Assembly (NCBI GenBank): GCA_032622095.1
Contig: CP136066.1
Location: forward strand, 45,151,835 to 45,215,834
DNA: 64,000 nucleotides
From: Siphonodentalium dalli
Lineage: Eukaryota > Mollusca > Scaphopoda > Gadilida > Siphonodentaliidae
Direction: 5' to 3'
Made by a program: the position numbers and the translations under genes. The notes below the pieces were generated by a model. The model was not told the origin of the DNA and ran no database searches. It saw only the letters and a program-made list of their open reading frames with translations. This document shows positions 23,491 to 34,124 of this stretch, piece after piece; position 1 is the first letter of the stretch, and every line of letters begins with the position of its first letter.

Positions 23491-25440
23491 GGCCACTTGT
23501 CGTGCGGGGGGGGGGGGGAGTGAAAAAGATGGTTCGGCCCAGTATGAGATTAAAACATCTTAACATCTAGTGGTATAACACCACACAAATTTACACCCCG
23601 ATCTATTTTTTCTTAAATTAATTAGCGAGTAACTACTGGCAAGGACACAGAACACACGGGTCGGCCGATGGTTAGGCCCGATGTGAGAACATTTTTGAAA
23701 TATGAACATGAACATTTGACAATCCTATAGCATAGACCGGCCTCAAGTTTTCCAATTCTGGGAAATTATTAACCTGACACTCACCCATAGGTTTCAAAAT
23801 TGCCAACTGATGGCCATTTGAGTCCATAATTTTTCAAATGAAAGGGAAATATGCAAATGTTGGTCTAAAAACAACAAATTCGTCACTAAGAAAGTGTTGG
23901 AAAATCAAACTACGAGAACAATTTCAACCTAATTTTGGTGTGAATTTTCCAATTAATTTTGCTCGGGGTATTAGGTATGACTACAATTGGGGGTAAGACC
24001 CCTGCATAACCACCCCTGTCGACAAGTCCCTATACTTGACACCCTATTCTAAATAATCGATACTAAGTTATGTTGGGTGGCACGGGGTGGGGGGGGGGGG
24101 ATCAGGGGCTACATCCCAGCCCTGTCGGGGAGTCATAGCCATCCCCCGTCGGTGAGTTATGTAACTGTCAACCCGCCAGCTAAAGCCCGCCCCCTGTCGG
24201 GGATATCCCGGTGCCACCCCTGTTTGAAATCATATAAAACTGTTAAAGAAGAAGACCACATATTGAACAGAAATCAGGGGGAAATGAGCTCTCGTAACCA
24301 CAAAAGTGCACTAAAGACATCCCAATAAATCCAAATTAGTTGCAACCGCATATTGTATATATATGGTATCGTTCTGTTTGCCTCTCTATATCCAGGGACG
24401 TGGCTATATGGTTTCCGTTAGGGGGTGTCCACCATGGGAAATTCCAACTGCACCCCCTTGAATCAGAATCACCCCAAACACAAATTCCATTTGCACCATC
24501 CCCCTTACATCAGTGCTCACGCCTAATATCCTATATATATTTTTTTAAAACCTATATTCCAGGTTTGAAAATTCAGATAGTTTAACCTGAACAATTGCAT
24601 AAATCATAACATCTAATGGTCTAACTCCAGACAAATTCCCACGGCTACGGGTAAGAGGCGGGGACACACCGGGTTGACCATGGTTCTTCGGCCCGGTGTG
24701 AGAAAATTTTTAAAACTATAAAAGAAAATATTAAATCCTAGCATGCATCCAGACTGACCTCAATTGAACCTTTCCTGGTGTTGGAAATTTCAAACCTCAT
24801 ACTCCCCCTCAGGTTGAAAAACTCTCCAACTGATGACTATTTCAGTCCACAAGTTTGACCAAATGAAGTAAAATATTGTTTTGCAGTTTTGTATTGGCCA
24901 CGGGGGAATGGACAATGACAACGATAGTCGGCAATTTTGTTTTTAATCTGAACAAGAAAATCTCAAAATCCTAGCATCTAGACTAGCCTCAAACCTTCCT
25001 AGAGTTGGACATTTCAAACCACTTAGGTTGGAAAATTTCAACTGATGACAATTCCAATGACAATATTTACCAAATGCATGACAATATTGTTTTCTTAAAT
25101 TAACTAGCATTTTTTTGACTGGCCACGGGGGAGGGACCAGGACACAAACTGTCCCAAGTGTTGGAAATTTCCAACCTGTCACCCTCCTAAAGTTGTAAAT
25201 TTCCGACTGATGACCATTTCAGTCCAAAATATTTACCAAAAATAGGAAAATATGCAAATAATTTGTTTGAAAATCAAACTACAAGAACATTTTCTACTTA
25301 ATGTTGGTGTGAAATATCCAACTAATGTTTTGGCAGGTATGAAATTTCCAACTGTTGAACATTTTGACCGAAGTTGGGGGGGGGGGTAAGACATCCCAAC
25401 CCCCCACCCCTGTCGCCACGTCTCTATATCATATAAATAC
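23491..25440. repeat. Degenerate direct repeats with G-runs
   Basis: Several diverged segments share TTGGAAATTTCCAAC-like and CAACTGATGACCATTTCAGT blocks (about 23760, 24780, 25000, 25155, 25320) in one orientation. Poly-G runs at 23507-23517, 24089-24099 and 25376-25386 are likely to be length-variable. No open frame with a domain; short ones at 24077-24585 arise from GC-rich repeats. Confidence 0.6.
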
Positions 25441-25731
25441 TTTTTCTAAAAACCCTTAAACCAACCCGACGTGCGATTTCCCTGCGCTCCTGTTGCGCAA
25501 ATTCTAGTATAAAAAGTGCGTCTATTTCAGACAAAGTTCAAACAGTAAATGTGACCAGACAAGACATAGAAACCGCTAATCTCATATTACCAATCTGACA
25601 ACACCAGTCGAACATGATTACCTTTCAAAGCGATAACACCGGGCACCATGTTACGGACAACCACAGGCACGCACACCATGGATAAATACACGGTGAAAAG
25701 AACGGCGTTTTTTTTGTACGGTTATATCTGA

Positions 25732-25776
25732 CATATACCCATGGTTATATATAAACGGGCTACGAGCATCTGACTG
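25732..25776. repeat. 45 bp inverted repeat, partner at 20578-20622
   Basis: Exact reverse complement of 20578-20622. Lies directly upstream of the palindromic TTAA element. Confidence 0.85.
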
Positions 25777-25864
25777 CGTGTTTTCACCCGTTACGCGTGC
25801 CTGTGTATATGTGGTATTGCTGTTATTATTAATCTTAACCTATGACACTTTCGCATATGTTTAA

Positions 25865-26157
25865 CCGTTTACCCAACAGAAGGGCCCTGTGCCAATGCAT
25901 TCTCTTATATATGCGAGTCGACCATAGGTCGCCTCGCATATATAAGAGAATGCATTGGCTTAACACATTAAAAATTATAAAATTGTTAAAGAATGTAAGA
26001 AAAGATGGTAAAAAGTGTTTTTTTTAGGCCAATGCATTCTCTTATATATGCGAGGCGACCTATGGTCGACTCGCATATATAAGAGAATGCATTGGCACAG
26101 GGCATAACTGTATCTATCACAATGTGGTCAAGGAGCCGGTTCCAACGATATCCATAT
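25865..26157. mobile_element. Palindromic piggyBac-like MITE P, copy 1 (right end missing)
   Basis: Left end TTAA (25861-25864) then CCGTTTACCCAACAG. Two 67 bp hairpins (25892-25958 and 26029-26095) are exact reverse complements of each other, so 25884-25958 and 26029-26103 form 75 bp perfect arms around a 70 bp spacer. Homology to copy 2 (55680-56655) stops at 26157, about 100 bp before the expected right terminal repeat, so the right end is lost. It has no insertion at the site that is occupied in copy 2, giving a natural empty site (TTAA 25960-25963). Confidence 0.85.
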
Positions 26158-26468
26158 CGTGTTGTGTTCCACCAGGTTCCACGCCCAATTTTCTCCATCA
26201 GCAAGTTCTTCGACGATCGAGATAAATTTAGCTGTTACAAACGTGTAACATAAATTATTTTGCCAGGAATTGTCCCAAAGAAGACAAAGCTTACGTGGTA
26301 GTTTAGATCTGTTTAAGAGTATTTAAGACAAAATAAAAAAATAAATGAATGGATCTGGTTACAACTCAGAAAAAATAGGGTATGTATGCATGCTGCTTGC
26401 AATGTTATTTGTGTTTCACTTGACATATTATTTTGGCTGTTCGTGTCTTCTGCAATATCTATATACAG

Positions 26469-26488
26469 TTAGCCCTTTCAGTGCCAAG
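26469..26488. repeat. Extra terminal-repeat-like motif outside the large TTAA element
   Basis: TTAGCCCTTTCAGTGCCAAG closely resembles the left terminus at 26571 (TTAACTCTTTCAGTGCCAGA) and lies 102 bp outside it. Possibly an end of a related element or an older boundary. Confidence 0.6.
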
Positions 26489-26717
26489 TCCGATTTTTGT
26501 ATCAACCCATAACAATTTTTCATCATTTGTTATTATTTTTTACAATTTTAATAATTTTTTCTTATATTCTTTAACTCTTTCAGTGCCAGACTTATTTAGT
26601 GCCAGGGAATCTTACGATTTTCATGGGCATCAAAATTATTACTATGAATACTTGGTGATAGTTTTGAGTTATAACATGCCCCTAAGATTTTATCCAGTTT
26701 GTTTTTAAATTCGCTAT

Positions 26718-27220
26718 AGCATGCTTATACTAGAGTAGCTCATGGTGGTTTTGTATGCACTTGTATGTCCAGAGCAAAACTCTTCATGAATTCACTAATT
26801 GAAGGTACACAAACAATATTTGGTTGGTAACACATTTCCCATTGACGGCGAAATGGGTCAAATGGCCACGCCCCTTTTTGCGCGAAGTACTACCACCCGT
26901 CGTGACTATATCTCCAGAACCGTTGGACATAGGGGGTCGTATGACCACTCAAAATGTGCAGAATGGCCACATTATGGGGGGCCAGTAATACATTTTCATA
27001 TCCAAAAGTCAATGGTTTTTAAGATAATTGCCAAAAACCAAAAAAAATTGAGGGCCTGAACACCAATTTTGGGATTCAGCACTTTTATCTCAAAGTTGAG
27101 CCCCCAATTAGAATTTTATTGACCTATATCCATCGGTGCCACATACAGGTATAATTTCTGATATTTTCTGTACCATTATCGGATGGGATTGACCTTCAGG
27201 GAGCTCTTGACCCTGAAAAT
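26718..27220. repeat. Left inverted arm of the TTAA fold-back element
   Basis: From GCATGCTTATACTAGAG to GACCCTGAAAAT, matching 30286-30784 in reverse complement with scattered differences and small indels. A short open frame (26799-27059) has an equivalent on the other arm only because of the duplication. Confidence 0.9.
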
Positions 27221-30212
27221 AAGGTTTTTGGATGGAATATATTGGTCGTAGAATGAAAAACAGACATTTTCCCAATAACAAAGATGTTGAGGAAATCATC
27301 AATTACAGGGTATTTGATCAGTAACCTAAAACTCCTACAAAAAGGTTACCTGGTGATATAATTTGAATGTAGTTCATCTTTTGTTATCTAGATTTCATGG
27401 CCTTTGATGTGAGATGGTTGCCAAAATGGTTATAAATGGAATGACATATACATGTATCACATTAGCAATATACATGTAAATGAGTTCAATGTGTTATTTT
27501 CTTTAAACTTATGGGAGAACAGGGTGTTTTTATGGTATTCTAATGTTGAATTGAATTATACTCAGCTCACAAGCAGGTTTAGTGATGTTGAGTTACTACA
27601 ATTTGATCAATCAGTATGATTCGGTAGTCGAGCAGGTTGCGTCTTTATCAGTCCCACATCAATTTTGATTGGCTGCATCACCATTTTGTATAAAGGTTCT
27701 ACAATTTCCCTAACACGTACATTATTTTAGAACAAATAATGGCTAGTCTGGCATGATTGCCTATATTTATATCCTGATATATGTATAAGTACACGTAGAT
27801 GTATATTTGCCCTAAATTGTTTCTGGTTCAAATTTGGGAGTTTGTAAGAAAATAAGTCATAAGAAAGATGCAGTTGCAGTAATATTAAAATATATTGTCC
27901 TGTTCAAAACTAACAAATACATGTCTATTGATTATTGGTGTGATATCCAGTAATAAAGACTAAAATAATACTTCAGATTATTTTATAAGGGCTTTAGTCC
28001 AGTTATAATAAATCCACACATTAAAAAAATAGGGCTTCCATACATACAGAATATTTTCCAACTTGACAATCGTTCCTTGTGTTCAACTGAGTGAGTTCAT
28101 GTGAGGTTCATGGAAATTGATTTGGCAAGCTTGATTCTAAAGTGTCTAGCTTTATGGACTTGAAATTCCGAATGCAATCCTGTTGCGTTGCGAGATCAGA
28201 GTGAGTTAGAAGAAAAATACAAGCATCAGTTGATATGCAGATATAAATACATACAAATCTACATTCTGCAGGTAGCCATGCATGCTATACAATCCTCCCT
28301 CATGTTTCAACTTATCAAGGAAAAATTATCACATTACCAATGACTATGATAGTCAGATGTTTTTGTAGATTTTGTAGATTTGTGGATGTTGTAGATTTTG
28401 TAGATTTGTGGATGTTGTAATGCAATATAGATCTCAATTATAGTTGCACAAATTTATTTTTCATTTCGTCCCTTTAAATTGACTTTTATTTGTTATGTAT
28501 GTATATGTGCCACTCCAAAAATGTCAGTAAAAGTACTGTAAACCGTTCGGTTTGATGTTATAGGCACAGGAGATATATATATATACTTTACATGTCAAAT
28601 ATTGTGAACTCTGCAGGTACGTGTATGTGTGTCAGTCGCCTTATGTGTGTGATGTACATGCAGTAACTACATGTATAATCTAGTGAAATTTATGGTCTGC
28701 ACTCTGCAGTATTTCAAAAACATGCTATGGTCATGCCTACATATACATGTATATGTACACTGATTCTAACACAATGATTGTCAGGTTATAATCTATGTTT
28801 GAGGAAAGTTACTATGTATTTTTCATTTGTGTTGCATTTGTCAATATTAATGGGTCCCAGGAGCCCAGATGTTACTAGTGCAGAGCCCATTTAATTTTCA
28901 TGAGACTGGTGGACTTCATGTCTATACTCCTAAATAAACATGACTCTGAGTCTTATCAGACCAAGACGGTATTGTGTAGGTTTTACTAGAATTATATTTA
29001 GAAAAGACTCAACCATTATTTTTCCATTACCCTATATATCACAATATATTCATTTGGCAGTATTCATCCCAAGTTTAGTCGTGATACTAATAAATTTGGT
29101 ATGATAGTCAGGTAGAGCAAAGCGATCTGCACAAATCAAGGATAAGCCACTATGTGTAGTGTACATTAAAAACATGTATATTGTGAAATATTTTAATAAT
29201 GGGTGCTGGTTTTTACAAACTGGCCATAATTGAGATGACTATTCCTGTTGTTTACCAAACATCAGCGTACACATTCAATATTTTGAAGTATATATGTTCT
29301 TGAATGTTTCATACAGACACTGACTTTTGCACAAATTGCTCGGATTAGCCAAACAATGCAAAAAGAACCAACTTTAGGTAAAATGATGGTACTATTTCTT
29401 AACAGAATCGCCTTGACCTACAAACATCGATCATAGCAATCCAGCAGTACCCATCAGAAAAATATAAAATTAGCAGGACCACTTAACCTGGGGTGGTATT
29501 GAAAATGAAAATATCTTTAACATGGTAAGTTATGCGGGCTATTAGCTATTATGAAGAATTATGTTAGTGAAATTATACACCCTCATCTTCTCCAACCTGA
29601 AACTATCATGGCCAATGAAAACTAATTTGGGACCGACAAAGGCTGATTCTACTATTGATTGAATAGTGATGATTCCATCATTTCCTAAAACGTTTTGTGA
29701 GATGATGTGTCCTTTTGGAAGAATTGATTACTTCTGAAATATATACTGGTATATATGGTCATCTCTCATCTGATTACAACATGTTTTTACTATGCCCAGA
29801 TGCATTACCCATTTTGAGATCGCAACATGTGGCTGCTGCATGAAGCAAACAGCTGGTCATTCCATTTAGTAAAAGTGTTTAGCATTTTTCATAGCTTGGT
29901 CACTTAAATCAGATCGTCTGTTAAATGTTGATAACAAATTTTGAAAACCTGTTTTGTTCAATCTGTACATTTCTGTTGATTAGAGCACAATTGTTACCTG
30001 ATTTTTGGTAAAGCACACCAGTTTCCAAGGCATGTTCAGTCGGGAAGAGCTCATGTTGTGTGTCGGGGTCAACACATCCTCAGCAGCAATTTCCAGCTAA
30101 TCCCATTGTGTGTGGTCAATTGTGCTCTTAAGTTGATCAGAGAATGTGGATAGTTCTTTTAAAAAGTGTCCTTGTGGTATTGTATACTTGTGGTGCATTA
30201 CATCCTGAAATC
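27221..30212. other. Core of the TTAA fold-back element
   Basis: About 3 kb of AT-rich DNA without a recognisable gene. Contains scattered TACATGTA-type motifs, a small tandem duplication of 26 bp units (GTAGATTTTGTAGATTTGTG) at 28365-28420, and nothing that resembles a transposase. Confidence 0.6.
28365..28420. repeat. 26 bp direct repeat, two units
   Basis: GTAGATTTTGTAGATTTGTG followed by GATGTT occurs twice in succession, the first unit slightly altered. Confidence 0.85.
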
Positions 30213-30285
30213 GGTTTTTGGCAATTATCTTAAAAAATATTGACTTTTGGATATGAAAATGTATTACTGACCCCCCATAATGTGG
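30213..30285. repeat. Direct copy of an internal arm segment
   Basis: GGTTTTTGGCAATTATCTTA through CCCCCCATAATGTGG repeats 30465-30537 with a few changes, directly inside the inner border of the right arm. No matching extra copy is seen at the left arm's inner border, so the two arms are not symmetrical here. Confidence 0.85.
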
Positions 30286-30784
30286 ATTTTCAGGGTCAAA
30301 AGCTCCTTGAAGGTCAATCCCATCCGATAATGGTACAGAAATTATACCTATATGTGGCACCGATGGATATAGATAAATAAAATTCTAATTGGGGGCTCAG
30401 CTTTGAGATAAAAGTGCTGAACCCCAAAATTGGGGTTCAGGCCCTCAAAAATGTTTTTTTTTTTGGTTTTTGGCAATTATCTTAAAAACCATTGACTTTT
30501 GGATATGAAAATGTATTTCTGACCCCCCATAATGTGGCCATTCCGCACATTTTGAGTGGTCACACGACCCCCTATGTCCAACGGTTCTGGATATATAGTC
30601 ACGACGGGTGGTAGTACTTCGCGCAAAAAGGGGCGTGGCCATTTGACCCATTTCGCCGTCAATGGGAAATGTGTTACCAACCAAATATTGTTTGTGTACC
30701 TTCAATCAGTGGATTCATGAAGAGTTTTGCTCTGGACATACAAGTGCATACAAAACCACCATGAGCTACTAGAGTATTAAGCAT
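30286..30784. repeat. Right inverted arm of the TTAA fold-back element
   Basis: Reverse complement of 26718-27220, ending with CTACTAGAGTATTAAGCATAC. Outside it, up to the terminus at 30915, the element has an A-rich stretch and no similarity to the outer left flank. Confidence 0.9.
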
Positions 30785-31122
30785 ACCCAAAATAATTCAA
30801 CCCAAAAAAATATATATAAAAAAAAACAATTTATTTTATTTTATTTTTTTAGGGATGATTTTATCGGCCCTGACACTCTACAGACCGTAAATTAGGGCCC
30901 CTGGCATTGAAAGAGTTAAAAAATTAATGGGTATATATGGCGTTTAAAATATGGTAGGTAGGTAAACACGAACCACACATGTTTTTTTTCTTTAACATAA
31001 AGGATGTATCGACCTATTTCGATAAGAAAAGCTAAAATAATTTTAGCCTTCGAGCCAGCACGGGGCTTTAGGGAATCCATGTATGTGCCGAAAATAACAC
31101 GCGAACTAAGTACTTTTTTTAC

Positions 31123-31413
31123 CTTTTTGTCTGTGACATCTTGAATCACCCACTCCTTTTGTGCCACAACAGTGTTCAATTTCGCATAGTCTGGTTTAAG
31201 CAGAGCACACATTTTTGTTTTGACATTGAAGCCGATCACTGTACAATCCACATGTCGTGTACACATATTCCGACATCTCATAATGTTTGACAGCTTTGTT
31301 TCAGTTAGAAAACCATGTTCCACGGATTGAAAAGGGTTGACACTTGCTCCGACTACATTGAAAAGGAGACCACACAATAATCCGAATTTAAACTGTCCCC
31401 CGAACCAATGCAT
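31123..31413 (-). CDS. First coding exon of a PAN/Apple-like secreted protein (gene 1)
   Basis: Starting at ATG 31413 (A at -3), 97 codons run to a phase-0 splice donor, G|GTAAAA, at 31122-31121. Residues 1-24 form a hydrophobic signal peptide (core FGLLCGLLFNVVGA). Residues 47-69 contain C-x3-C-x5-C-x11-C (CRNMC, DC, MC), the pattern of PAN/Apple-type disulfide modules used for carbohydrate or protein binding. The partner exon at 49912-50211 has the same design. An upstream in-frame ATG at 31434 would precede the signal peptide with seven residues; I prefer 31413 but cannot decide. The frame stays open upstream to 31692, probably 5' UTR. The next exons would lie beyond the TTAA element and were not found. 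Binding partner unknown. Confidence 0.55.
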
Positions 31414-33660
31414 TGTGAACACTTTAATTGTCATCACTTGAAGTGTTTTGCGTGTCAACATCTCATGTGAGTCCCATGCGTCAACGTTAAAATTGTCGCC
31501 GTTTCCAAATGGTGACTGGAAACTCTGGTAATATTGATATAGGAGAAATATTCCATGAAGCACAGGAACGCCTTCTCCAGGGACGTGGGAGGTAAATTGA
31601 CAGTTGATGTTTCTAACGCTGACACTGCGAACACAGGGTGGAGGCGTTACCGGAATGCTGGTTTCCTTATGGGGGTGTTTCGAGAATTCCACAATATGGA
31701 AAATAACGCAATGGTTAATTAATTACAAAATCGTGCATTTTATGATAAAAGCACCAAACTTGGCATGCATATACTACATATCAAAATAGGACATTTTTGA
31801 GTTTATGCCAAGCTGGAAAATGCCCATACCGTTTTGACAAAAAAATCGTTTTTCTCTCAATTCCAAACAATTGTGTATCGTTATTACTCAGTTAATAACC
31901 GGAACACGATGTTGTAAGCACCTATTTGTGCTGAAAAGGTATCGGACTGTATATCCACTGACTCGTGTGTAGCGGATACAATTGCGGCAATTTGTTTAAG
32001 AATCACTATTATTGGCCGCGTGTATCAACATTTTATTGTGATATGTGTACATTTTTTATTCAAAGATGTAATTTGACAAGAACATTTAAACATTGATAAA
32101 TCACTCTGCATATGTAAACATTTTAAGGATTGCAAACAAAAAATATAGACTAGAAGATGATGGAATAGCCCAAATATAATTCAAAATCCCAATAGTATGC
32201 ACATATAGGGGTTGTTAGAGCCTTGAAACATACCATTAAATTCAGGGGAAATTCGAGATGAGCTATGCGAAATGTCAATAGCATTGCTGGAATTCATTTG
32301 AATTAATGATGGTTTCTTGTTTGTGCGCTCGACAGCGTCTTGACTGTTCATACATGTGCACCACTTATGTTTAATCGATCCCGCGATGGCTGGTCCCGAT
32401 AACTTGTATTAGAGCACAATCCCATTGTTACAATCGTTCCCCGATTCTTGGTAAAGCACAACAACACCCCCGTGTACGTGGTATGGCCAAAGCCGAGGAC
32501 ACGGCCAAAGCCGATGAAATGGGAAAGTCATTTTCACGTATATGATATGGGGATATGTTTGTTTCTCATTGTAAAACAGACATCGAGCATCGTATGTGTA
32601 TGACCACACGAAGCAGAAGTATTTATCCACCAGTTGTCAATCAGTTTTCCCAGATCAGACCATTAATTTGTTTTTGGCGAATTTTTTCAATGGTGTTTTT
32701 GCTCACTCAATTTTTCGAGAACATCCATTCACTAGTATAGTTCCTGGACTTCCACGGTTCCAAAACAAATGCCGGTATATAGTTGAATCTGCCAATGAAG
32801 CATAGGATTTGACAGAATTTTAAAAATCCGTGTCGTTCTCAATATCCGCGCGATATGAAGGGACCACTGTCGGTCCAGACAGATCCGAAAGGCACAGGTG
32901 AAGATCCGACCAAACGCCGAGTTTCTGTGCAGTAAATATGCGTATTACTTAAGGAGTTCTGGTGAGTTTTCGCGTATTTATGTGTATCTGAGACTGATCA
33001 ATTGGACTGCGAATGACATCGAAAATATGAATCCATAAGATATTCGAAATATTGTGTGCACATATATTATGAATATGTTTCAATTGAAATTAATTGAACA
33101 TCCATCTCAGCATTCAGATTTGCGATCTCAAGAACGTGAATGAATGATAACGCGATGCCTTGATCACACGCACGTGAATGCTGCCGTTCGCATGCATGCA
33201 GCTAATAGGATATTCGTTTAGTATTAACATGCTTGGAGTTTGTATATATATACGACACATGCCGGACGACACGGTGTATCAACGATTTGTTCTAAACATG
33301 TTTATTGTACAGACTTTATGACTAGTTCCCACTCGAGTAGACCGTTACGCGACAATGAAACCGAAAGAATATACATATATCGTATTGCTCCAAATTATGC
33401 AATTCTGGCTTTTTAAAGAGTCATTAGATAAAATTGTAACGATTCTATGTTAACACACTAAACATCCGAACATATATCATGACAATGTGCTATGTGTGTC
33501 ACACGTGTGTGCCTTCTTATCTGGATAGCGATGGGCCTCTGTATTGTGTCTATGTAGCACATGTAGTCAGCTTACCAACCTACAACACCATGTTTAAACA
33601 AAATAAAACCAGACCATTCGCTTTTGATAAATAGCGTATCTTCCTCAGATGAATACCTCT
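31414..33660. other. Upstream region of gene 1 and non-coding DNA
   Basis: Holds the open but probably untranslated extension of the exon (to 31692) and then AT-rich DNA. TTAGAGCACAAT and TTGGTAAAGCACA at 32410-32460 resemble 29982-30020 in the fold-back element core. No other gene is recognisable. Confidence 0.4.
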
Positions 33661-33681
33661 ATATATATATATATATATATA
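33661..33681. repeat. TA dinucleotide microsatellite
   Basis: About ten TA units, followed by GCTATAGAG. Confidence 0.9.
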
Positions 33682-33711
33682 GCTATAGAGATGTACGATT
33701 CTGTTAGCCAA

Positions 33712-34124
33712 CCGCGTACCGCGATCGCGCCCCGCGATCGCGATCGTAAATCGCGATCAGATCGTATATACCCACCGACATCATAAATATGTCATTGTGG
33801 TCAGCGCACCAGTGGTAATTAAAATAACACCCTACAGAGCCCAGACTTATCAGAACGAGCTCAGCACTAGTCCCGACATTAGCCTTGACCTTGACCTCGC
33901 TCATATATGCTCATATAGGCATGTTTCTGGACCTCGACCGATCCGACTAAAATTTAATATGTAGGCATACTTTGATCCCGGGAACAATACGGGTGGGTCA
34001 AATTTCACATGCGATCGCGTCCTTGACCTTGACCTCTCTCATATATGCTCATCTAGGCATGTTTCTGGACCTTGACCGATCCCACTCAAATTTGGTATAT
34101 ATGCCTACTTTGATCCCGGGAACA
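33712..34124. repeat. Degenerate edge of the 361 bp satellite
   Basis: A CG-rich palindromic cluster (CCGCGATCGCG and GCGATCGCGATCG, 33718-33760) is followed by a strongly diverged satellite piece (33790-33880) and two 107 bp units (33883-33988 and 34021-34127) beginning CCTTGACCTTGACCTC, spaced 138 bp apart. The clean satellite begins at the end of the second unit. Confidence 0.65.

Larger units (their letters stand above)
26575..30915. mobile_element. 4.3 kb TTAA-flanked fold-back element, non-coding core
   Basis: TTAA at 26571-26574 and 30916-30919 flanks termini CTCTTTCAGTGCCAG and its reverse complement CTGGCATTGAAAGAG (14 of 15 matching). Inside are inverted arms of about 500 bp (26718-27220 and 30286-30784), largely matching, each with a stretch coding for look-alike peptides in the same reading. 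The 3 kb between the arms has no open frame of note. TTAA duplication and a CYCTTT-like terminus are the signature of piggyBac-type transposition; no transposase is present, so it would be mobilised in trans. It lies 0.2 kb downstream of the PAN-like exon, presumably in its intron. Confidence 0.8.

Noticed and set aside
26799-30705. Matching 86-codon frames on the two inverted arms as a duplicated gene
   Set aside because: The match is explained by the inverted arms as a whole, including non-coding flanks; no domain or start context.
30916-31692. A single 258-codon protein on the minus strand
   Set aside because: The signal peptide lies at residue 94 of this frame, and the stretch after the GTAAAA donor has no cysteine module. 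Exon 31123-31413 is the supported part.
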